A stretch of 64,000 nucleotides of DNA from Pseudofrankia inefficax (GTDB taxonomy: Bacteria > Actinomycetota > Actinomycetes > Frankiales > Frankiaceae). The stretch's first letter is position 1. Every line of letters starts with the position of its first letter. This document shows, in pieces, positions 56,065 through 64,000 of this stretch. Where the stretch lies: the NCBI RefSeq assembly GCF_000166135.1, contig NC_014666.1, forward strand, positions 5,642,001 to 5,706,000, written 5' to 3'. The notes beneath the pieces were generated by a model. That model did not search any database. It was given only the letters and a program-made list of their open reading frames with translations, and was not told the DNA's origin. A program made the position numbers and the translations under genes.

Positions 56065-56619
56065 CTAGTTCGGCCCGCGTTCCGGGTCGACCCACTCGTG
56101 CCAGGCCACCGCGGCGAGCAACGCGGCCCGGGGGCCGCCGGCGCCGGGGAGCACCGCGTCCCCGAGCACGCCCGCCAGCGCGACGACGGCTGTCTCGACC
56201 ACGTTCCAGAACCCCGAAAGGCTCGGGTCGGGCAGTGTGGCCGACACCAGCTCGTACACCGACGGGATCGGCTCGCCCGCCGGGGGCACGGTGAAGGAGC
56301 CGGTCCCCACCCCGACCTGGGCGAGGTTCTCCAGCGCTCGGATCCGGGACTGCAGGTCCTCCCGCTGGTCAACCGTGATCACCCCAGCGTCCGTCAGCGC
56401 CTCGACGGACCGGACCGCGAGACCGACCACCGCCGCCGGCGGTATCTGGACCAGGACGGGAATCGCGAGCGGCCCCCAGGCCAGAATCACGCCCGGGAGC
56501 GGCGCGGCCATGTCGGGCCGGGCGAGAAGCTCGGCGACATCCTTGGGATGGACGTCCTTGGGATGGACGTCCTTGCTGTGCACATCTTTCGAGTGGACGT
56601 CCATCGAGTGCGGGCTCAT
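56065..56619 (-). CDS. Hypothetical protein with DVH pentapeptide repeats
   Basis: 184 residues. Residues 5-28 are five 5-residue repeats of the type KDVHP/S, made by a 15-base DNA repeat (56536-56610). Then comes a hydrophobic part (LPGVILAWGPLAIPVLVQIPPAAVVGLAV) read as one or two membrane segments, and a helical part with DQREDLQSRIRALENL. The His and Asp in the repeats could bind metal. Family unknown. It converges with the NB-ARC gene, only six bases between stops. Confidence 0.7.
   Translation of the reverse strand: MSPHSMDVHSKDVHSKDVHPKDVHPKDVAELLARPDMAAPLPGVILAWGPLAIPVLVQIPPAAVVGLAVRSVEALTDAGVITVDQREDLQSRIRALENLAQVGVGTGSFTVPPAGEPIPSVYELVSATLPDPSLSGFWNVVETAVVALAGVLGDAVLPGAGGPRAALLAAVAWHEWVDPERGPN
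56536..56610. repeat. 15-bp coding tandem repeat
   Basis: Unit like GGATGGACGTCCTTG, with about five copies; the two copies near 56547-56576 are identical and the outer ones diverge. Each unit codes for DVH-P/S-K on the minus strand. It keeps the frame, so copy number can change without breaking the gene. Confidence 0.85.
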
Positions 56620-56708
56620 GGTTGCCTCCGGCCGTTGATCCGTCAGGTACCGGATCAGCCTGCGCCCGCCGCGGGCGGGGTTTACAAAACTGGCCAGAAC
56701 CCGCCGGC

Positions 56709-59033
<2,325 letters not shown>

Positions 59034-59123
59034 GGCGCACCTCCCCGCCCGGTGCGACGGTCCGGACGCCTCTCGGACGCTACGCGCCGACCCCCGCCAC
59101 GGGTACCCGCCGGCCGCGGCCGG

Positions 59124-59969
59124 CTAGCCGCACTCGCCCCTGCGGACGAACGGCTCGTCCTCCTCGTCGTAGTCCGGTCCGTCGTCCGCCGCGGGCCGCT
59201 GCTCGGGCAGAGCGGGCGCCTGGACGAACTGGAAGTTGGTGACCGTCCGGGTGACGAAGCCGAGGTGCTCGTAGAGCCGGATGGCGTTGGTGTTCAGCGC
59301 GGAGGCGTGCAGGAACGGCGTCTCGCCCCGGCCGCGGATCCCGGCGGCGACCGCGCGCATCAGCCGGGTGGCCAGGCCCTGGCCCCGCAGGGCCGGGTCG
59401 GTGCAGACCGCGCTGATCTCGGTGTAGCCGGGCGCCCGCAGCCGCTCCCCCGCCATCGCGACGAGCGCGTCCCCCTCGAAGACGCCGAGGTAGGAGCCCA
59501 GCTCGACGGTGCGGGACCGGAACGGCCCCGGCTTGGTGCGCTCCACGAGCTCGATCATCGCGGGCACGTCGGCCGGGCCGAGCGGCCGGGCCGCGGGCTC
59601 GGGCGCGTCGGCGAAGTCCGCGGTCGCGACCATCTGGACGAGCCCGATCCGGTCCAGCACGGTCCAGCCGGCGGGCGGTGCGTCCTCGACGAAGAACAAC
59701 GTCGCGACCCCACCCGGGCCGACGACGGCGGCCAGGTCGTCCCAGGCCCACGCCCCCGGCCCACCGGCCATCGCGGCGAACGGCGCGACCTCGGGCTGGA
59801 ACTGACCGGCCCGCGCGACCCGCCCGGGTCGGTCGGCGAAGCCCGCCTGCCGGCTGGTCAGCGCCGTCCAGATCACGTTGTCCAGCACGTCGTCGCCGCC
59901 GGCCTGGCCGCCCTGCTGGCGCCCGTCGTCGTGCACCCGCGCCCGGGTGGCATCCGTCACCGCGCTCAT
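59124..59969 (-). CDS. GNAT-family N-acetyltransferase
   Basis: 281 residues. The acetyl-CoA loop is RGQGLATRLM (Q/RxxGxG/A), preceded by EISAVCTDPAL and followed by LHASALNTNAIRLYEHLGF. An N-terminal half of about 130 residues resembles the GNAT variants with a second, degenerate domain. Substrate unknown. Confidence 0.88.
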   Translation of the reverse strand: MSAVTDATRARVHDDGRQQGGQAGGDDVLDNVIWTALTSRQAGFADRPGRVARAGQFQPEVAPFAAMAGGPGAWAWDDLAAVVGPGGVATLFFVEDAPPAGWTVLDRIGLVQMVATADFADAPEPAARPLGPADVPAMIELVERTKPGPFRSRTVELGSYLGVFEGDALVAMAGERLRAPGYTEISAVCTDPALRGQGLATRLMRAVAAGIRGRGETPFLHASALNTNAIRLYEHLGFVTRTVTNFQFVQAPALPEQRPAADDGPDYDEEDEPFVRRGECG

Positions 59970-60081
59970 CCCTCCGTCCGCCAGCCCCGTTGGCCACTCT
60001 ATGGGGCGGGTTCGGCCGGGCCCAGGGCCCGCGGCCCACGGCCGGCGCCGCGCGGACGATCGCGACGCCGGCCGGTCCTCG

Positions 60082-60363
60082 CTACCCGGCGTCCCGCCCG
60101 GTACCCGCCCTGGAGACGGGCAGCGGGCGCTGGCCCGCGCCCGGCGCCCTGGCGGGCGGCGCGCTGGGCTGCGCGCGTGGCGCCCGCGCGGGCGGCGCGG
60201 TCGGCGTCCGCGGCTTCGGCGGGCTCGCCGCCGGGGCCCGGCGAGCGGGTCTGGCTGGTCGCGCCAGCCACGACCGCCACTGGGTCAGCGCAACCATCAC
60301 CAGGTCGGCCACGTTCCCGGCGAGGGCCGCGCGCCGCCGCCCGGGCTCGCGTCGGCTGCTCAC
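60082..60363 (-). CDS. Small basic protein coupled to NTF2-like gene
   Basis: 93 residues from GTG 60363, overlapping the NTF2-like stop by four bases (GTGA). An amphipathic start (GNVADLVMVALTQWRSWLARP) leads to an Ala/Pro/Arg-rich tail. No domain. The overlap is the main reason to call it; low-complexity composition makes it uncertain. Confidence 0.4.
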   Translation of the reverse strand: MSSRREPGRRRAALAGNVADLVMVALTQWRSWLARPARPARRAPAASPPKPRTPTAPPARAPRAQPSAPPARAPGAGQRPLPVSRAGTGRDAG

Positions 60364-60881
60364 CGATCCGCGAGCTTCTCGTCGGCGCCGACCGCGCGGC
60401 TGTCGGGGATCGTGACGGCCGCCTGGTCGACGACGCCGCGCCGGACCAGCTCGTCGACCATCCCGAGCAGCCGGGTGATCCGCAGCCGGCAGATGCGCCA
60501 CTGCCCGTCGTCGCACTTGCGGTATTCCTCGTGGTAATGGCCGCTTCCGGCGATCTCCAGCATTCCGTCCGCGCCGTCGAACCGCACGTAGTCGTTCATC
60601 GCCCAGATTCCGCGCGCCGTGTGCGGCCCGGTTATCTCGATTTCCGGCATGTGGGCGTGGTGAACGGTCAGCCCCGCGCCGATGGCCCGGAAGATGAACT
60701 CCATGAACTGCTCACGGGTGTGGAACCGCTCGTCCGGGACGTCCGCGATCCACGCATCGAGATCGGGCGTGAAAACGTCGGCCCACTCGTCCCATTTCTT
60801 CTCGTCGACGAGGCGCAGATAACGCGCCTTGAGCTGCTTGAGCGCCTCGATCTCACAGAGGTCCCCGATCTCCACCAGCAT
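60360..60881 (-). CDS. SnoaL/NTF2-like protein
   Basis: 173 residues from ATG 60881, with AGGGGG just upstream. Cone-shaped NTF2 fold signs: EIEALKQLKARYLRLVDEK, WADVFTPDLDAWI, FIFRAIGAGLTVHHAHMPEI and GHYHEEYRKCDDGQWRI. Family members are steroid-isomerase- or dehydratase-like enzymes or ligand binders. No pathway partner is seen. Confidence 0.88.
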   Translation of the reverse strand: MLVEIGDLCEIEALKQLKARYLRLVDEKKWDEWADVFTPDLDAWIADVPDERFHTREQFMEFIFRAIGAGLTVHHAHMPEIEITGPHTARGIWAMNDYVRFDGADGMLEIAGSGHYHEEYRKCDDGQWRICRLRITRLLGMVDELVRRGVVDQAAVTIPDSRAVGADEKLADR

Positions 60882-61038
60882 CCCCCTATGCCGTTTCGCG
60901 GCGCAGTCAGCCAGCCACACGCGCCGCGCGGGTGTGATACGCCGTCCCGAGAAACCAGGCCCGCCATCCGGGGGCCGGCCGGAGCGTACTGCCGCCCTTT
61001 CTCGAACGCGACGCGGCCGGTGGACCCGACTCGCGGGG

Positions 61039-62265
61039 CTATCCGCCGGTGGTCGCGCCCGGCGAGCCGGTGATGGCCTGGGTGACGACGCGGCTGGCCT
61101 CGCCGGGACCGAAGGTGGGCGGTTTGGGCGCGGCCTCGGGGATGCCGAGCCTGACGACCACGGTGTCGGTCGCGGGGTCGACCTGGACCACCTGGTTGCC
61201 CAGCCCGATCGCCCAGAACATGTCGTCCGGGGCGCCGGCGACGAGCCGGCCCTGCTTCGAGGTCTGGTTCCCGACCTGGGACAGGTCGGTGGCGACCAGC
61301 GGGTTGCCGACCAGCCCCTCATGGTTCAGCCACCACAGGTAGCCTTACGCGGCGTTCAGCTGGGTGGACGAGGTCCCGGTCGCGGCGCGCAGCCAGTCGG
61401 TGGAGACGATCTGCTTGCCGTGCCAGGTGCCGTGGTCGAGCGCCAGCTGCCCGAACCGGGCCAGGTCGCGGCAGGTGCTGTGCACGCCGGTGAACATCTC
61501 GGTGTTGCCCGCGCCGTCGTGGGACATCGACGTGTGGGTCATCCCGAGTGGCGTGAACAGCCGTTGCTGGGCGAACGCCGCCGGGTCCTGGCCGGTCGCG
61601 CCCCGGAGCACCTGGTCCAGGGTCTGGATCGCCGAGTTGTTGTAGGCCCAGACCTGGCCGGGCGCCTCGGCCTGGCCGAGGCCGACGGCGAACGCGGTCT
61701 TGTCCTTGGCCTTGATGAGCTGGCCGTAGTCGAGGCCGACGCTCCACTGGCGGCCGGAGTCGTTGCTCAGCAGGTCGCGGACCGTGACCGCCGCCGACGG
61801 GGTGCCCCGCCAGGCCGGGATCCACGTCGACGCCGGCTGCGTGATCGCCAGGTCGCCGTCATCCTGGGCGATGCCGGTCAGGGTGCTCGTCACCGACTTC
61901 GTCGCCGAGAAGACGTCCTGCTCGGTGTTCGCGTTCGTGCCCCGGAAGTACCACTCGCCGGCGATCTTCCCGTCGCGGACCACCAGCAGGCAGTTCGACT
62001 TGCCAGTCTCGGCGGTCTTCGCGAGGTCGGCGAGGACGCCCGGATTGAGACCGACGGACGCCGGGTCGACGGTCTCCCAGTCGGCCCCCGGCTGGTGCGG
62101 GGCCTGCCCTGGGGTGCCGGAGGCCGGGCTGCCAGAGGCTGGGGGTGGCGTGCTCGCGACCGCGCCGCCCTGGCAGGCGGCGGCGCCGAGCAGCGCTACC
62201 AGGGCGACAGCTGCCGCGACCACACCGCGCGGCCGACGGGGTAACGGAGACCTCAACGCACGCAC
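61039..62265 (-). pseudogene. Beta-lactamase-like serine hydrolase lipoprotein broken by in-frame TAA
   Basis: GTG 62265 opens a lipoprotein signal (Cys31 in LGAAACQGG) and a class-C beta-lactamase/esterase fold with SATK as the SxxK motif and YNN as the YxN motif. At 61345-61347 a TAA stops the frame at codon 307, but the same frame then continues for 101 codons with the expected ending: GYLWWLNHEG, FWAIGLGNQVVQVDP and a stop at 61039. The family has Tyr here (AYGYLWW), so TAC or TAT became TAA. The short product (306 residues) loses the third motif and last strands. It is a recent nonsense mutation, a sequencing error or, less likely, readthrough. Confidence 0.85.
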
Positions 62266-62379
62266 CTCTCGACGGGTGCGCCGATCGTGGCACCCGAAGG
62301 TCAGGCGCCGGTAGGAGAAATGTTCAGCGAATGCAAGGGCTCGGGGTGCGGACGGGGCGGCTGACGGGCCGTGCCGGTC

Positions 62380-62604
62380 CTAGGACGCGTCGGGGCGGGC
62401 GCGGCGGGCGTCCTCGGCGCTGGCCGCCGCCGACGTGCCGTCCGGTGCCGGCGGCGCGTCGCCGCCCGTGAGCCGGCTGTGCAGCCGCTCGCGGATCTCG
62501 TCCGGGGTGTAGGACCGGCGGGCTCGTTCGGCGCGGGCGACCATCGCGCCCGTCGCCGCGACGCCGACGACTCCGGCCAGTCCGAGCACCTTCCACACGC
62601 GCAT
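62380..62604 (-). CDS. Small membrane protein
   Basis: 74 residues, ATG 62604 with TGAGGT upstream. One N-terminal membrane helix (VLGLAGVVGVAATGAMVA), then a basic helical part (RSYTPDEIRERLHSRL) and an acidic tail. Not recognised; many actinobacteria have such single-pass proteins. Confidence 0.7.
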   Translation of the reverse strand: MRVWKVLGLAGVVGVAATGAMVARAERARRSYTPDEIRERLHSRLTGGDAPPAPDGTSAAASAEDARRARPDAS

Positions 62605-62755
62605 ACCTCAGGCTAAGTCGAATCGGCCGGTCTTGCGGGGGCATGCCGGGACGAGTCCGGGTCCGCGGCCCAAAAGTCCGGCCAGGCGCCGTCGCCTGGC
62701 CGGGCCTTCGCCGAGTCGCCCCAGGCATCGCCCAGGTCGGCCTAGTCTGGACGTT

Positions 62756-63679
62756 ATGTGCGCCATGCCCGTCAGCCTGGACGCGGCCGTGGAAGCGAGC
62801 CGGACCGGCGACCTGTGGCTGTTCCGGGGCCGTACCGCGGCCGACCGGGCGATCCAGACGCTCACGAACAGTCCCGTCAACCATGTCGGCATGGCCCTCG
62901 TCCTCGACGACATGCCACCGATGATCTGGCACGCCGAGCTCGGCCGGTCGCTGCCCGACCGGTGGACCGGCGGCCGCCACCGCGGGGTGCAGCTGCACGA
63001 CCTGCGGGCCGCCGTCGAGCAGTGGGGCCAGCGGTACGACCAGCGGGCCTGGCTGCGCCAGCTCGAACCGGAGGTGCCCCGGGAGGCGGAGGACGCCGCA
63101 CTGCGGATCGTCGCGCGGCTCGACGGCACCCCGTTCCCGTCGACCGCCCAGCTCGCCGGCCGGTGGCTGCTGGGCCGGGCGCCGATCCGGCGCCATCAGC
63201 CGGGCGCCGACGACGAGGACGCCGACCAGCTCCCGGACGAGGCCGCGGCCGAACCCTGGTTCGCCGCGTTCCCCTGGCAGCTCGGCACCGACGGCGCCAG
63301 AGCCGACGATCCCGCGCGGCCGGGCCCCGGGCCGGGTTGGCCGGACGACGCGGTTACCGCCGGGCCGGTGGGCCGGGCCGGTCGCTGGCCGCGGCGGCGC
63401 GGCCGGTCACGGCGGGTGCACGCCACCGCGCCGCCGGCCGCCGACCCGCCGGTGACCGGCCCGCCTGACACCGAGATCCTGGGCGCGGCGGGCGGCTCGT
63501 CCCTCGAGACCGCCTACTGCGCCGAGGTCGTCGCGATCACCTACCAGGCGATGGGGCTGCTGCCCGCCGGCCGCCGGCCGAACTGGTACGACCCGGGCCG
63601 GTTCTGGAGCGGCGACGACCTTCCGCTCACGCCCGGGTTCAGCCTCGGCGCCGAGATCGCCGTCGAGATCCCCGACTGA
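62756..63679 (+). CDS. YiiX/YebB-like (permuted NlpC/P60) cysteine hydrolase
   Basis: 307 residues from ATG 62756 (ATG 62765 possible). The permuted papain fold has its His early (H43 in VNHVGMAL, followed by IWHAELG) and the Cys late (C255 in TAYCAEVVAITY). Between is a long Pro/Arg/Asp-rich insert (about 145-240), low in order. Such enzymes cleave amide or ester bonds in lipids or cell-wall peptides. No signal peptide is visible. Confidence 0.82.
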   Translation: MCAMPVSLDAAVEASRTGDLWLFRGRTAADRAIQTLTNSPVNHVGMALVLDDMPPMIWHAELGRSLPDRWTGGRHRGVQLHDLRAAVEQWGQRYDQRAWLRQLEPEVPREAEDAALRIVARLDGTPFPSTAQLAGRWLLGRAPIRRHQPGADDEDADQLPDEAAAEPWFAAFPWQLGTDGARADDPARPGPGPGWPDDAVTAGPVGRAGRWPRRRGRSRRVHATAPPAADPPVTGPPDTEILGAAGGSSLETAYCAEVVAITYQAMGLLPAGRRPNWYDPGRFWSGDDLPLTPGFSLGAEIAVEIPD

Positions 63680-63732
63680 GTCGCGACGGGCCCGTCTGGC
63701 CGGCGGCCGCCGGCGCGTGCTTGGCTGAGGAC

Positions 63733-63978
63733 ATGGACGACAAAGCGATATTCACTCAGATCAACGCTCTCGTCGCCGAGGAGCATGACCTGCGCGCCAA
63801 GCGGGCGGCGGGCGCGATCGACCCGGACGAGGAGCTGGCCCGCCTCCGTCACGTCGAGGCGTCCCTGGACCAGTGCTGGGACCTGCTGCGCCGGCGGGAC
63901 GCCCTGCGCGCCGCCGGGCGGGACCCCGTCGAGGCGAAGCCGGCGTCCCTCACCCAGGTCGAGGGCTACGTCCAGTAG
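63733..63978 (+). CDS. DUF2630 protein
   Basis: 81 residues. ATG 63733; TTG 63721 is a possible earlier start. The family pattern is complete: FTQINALVAEEHDLR, DEELARLRHVEASLDQCWDLL and VEGYVQ. All-helical, conserved in actinobacteria, function unknown. Confidence 0.9.
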   Translation: MDDKAIFTQINALVAEEHDLRAKRAAGAIDPDEELARLRHVEASLDQCWDLLRRRDALRAAGRDPVEAKPASLTQVEGYVQ

Positions 63979-64000
63979 CCCCCGCCGTCAGGGAGGCGCG

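Overview
The window is very GC-rich, densely coded chromosome with many GTG and TTG starts, four-base ATGA/GTGA gene overlaps and typical high-GC actinobacterial families (DUF222-HNH 13E12 protein, DUF3073, DUF2630, HspR-type lon control, SARP-like NB-ARC/TPR regulator). I infer a filamentous actinomycete, most likely of the Frankia lineage. No rRNA, tRNA, CRISPR array, phage genes or complete insertion sequence was seen.

Layout. 1-1178: HNH endonuclease cut by the left edge. 1674-5355: redox operon (small membrane protein, ApbE flavin transferase, bis-heme membrane protein, NuoF-like flavoprotein, [3Fe-4S] ferredoxin), followed by a PadR regulator with a His-rich tail. 6675-12878: surface polysaccharide group (acyltransferase, Ser/Thr kinase with an outside PQQ propeller, BcsA-like glycosyltransferase, GH26 hydrolase). 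12927-23588: mostly housekeeping genes (lon with a HAIR operator, alcohol dehydrogenase, M20 peptidase with SGNH hydrolase, a tiny C2H2 zinc-finger protein, ArsR, DUF3073, DUF2237, cold-shock protein) and a GGDEF protein with a dead EAL domain. 23638-28083: carboxylesterase, malate dehydrogenase, PruA.

28222-35457 looks like a catabolic and uptake locus: a MetV/MetF-like folate protein, a cytosine-deaminase-like amidohydrolase, an NMT1/SsuABC-type transporter and an FAD oxidase. A Tat-exported lipoprotein serpin follows. 36905-40349 is a stretch of visibly lower GC with two divergent operons: GntR-Nudix on one side, and an S-adenosylhomocysteine-hydrolase-like protein, a second Nudix and a 63-residue protein on the other. 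It is my first candidate for an undescribed system. 40372-42755 holds a coupled creatininase-family enzyme and PYROXD2-like flavoenzyme, possibly linked to the 28-35 kb catabolic locus.

42952-49731 covers PPOX protein, a short NAD-glutamate dehydrogenase, GABA aminotransferase and FabG; with PruA this gives glutamate/GABA/proline breakdown. 50057-56619 is a second candidate system: a membrane-anchored small protein, a subtilisin-like protease without signal peptide, a 93-residue protein, a nine-cysteine protein, and an HTH/NB-ARC/TPR regulator, with a pentapeptide-repeat protein on the opposite strand. The right end carries a YdeP-like molybdoenzyme, GNAT, NTF2-like protein, a beta-lactamase-like lipoprotein gene broken by an in-frame TAA, a YiiX-like papain-fold enzyme and DUF2630.

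All homology statements come from reading translated sequence and motif memory; no database search was run.
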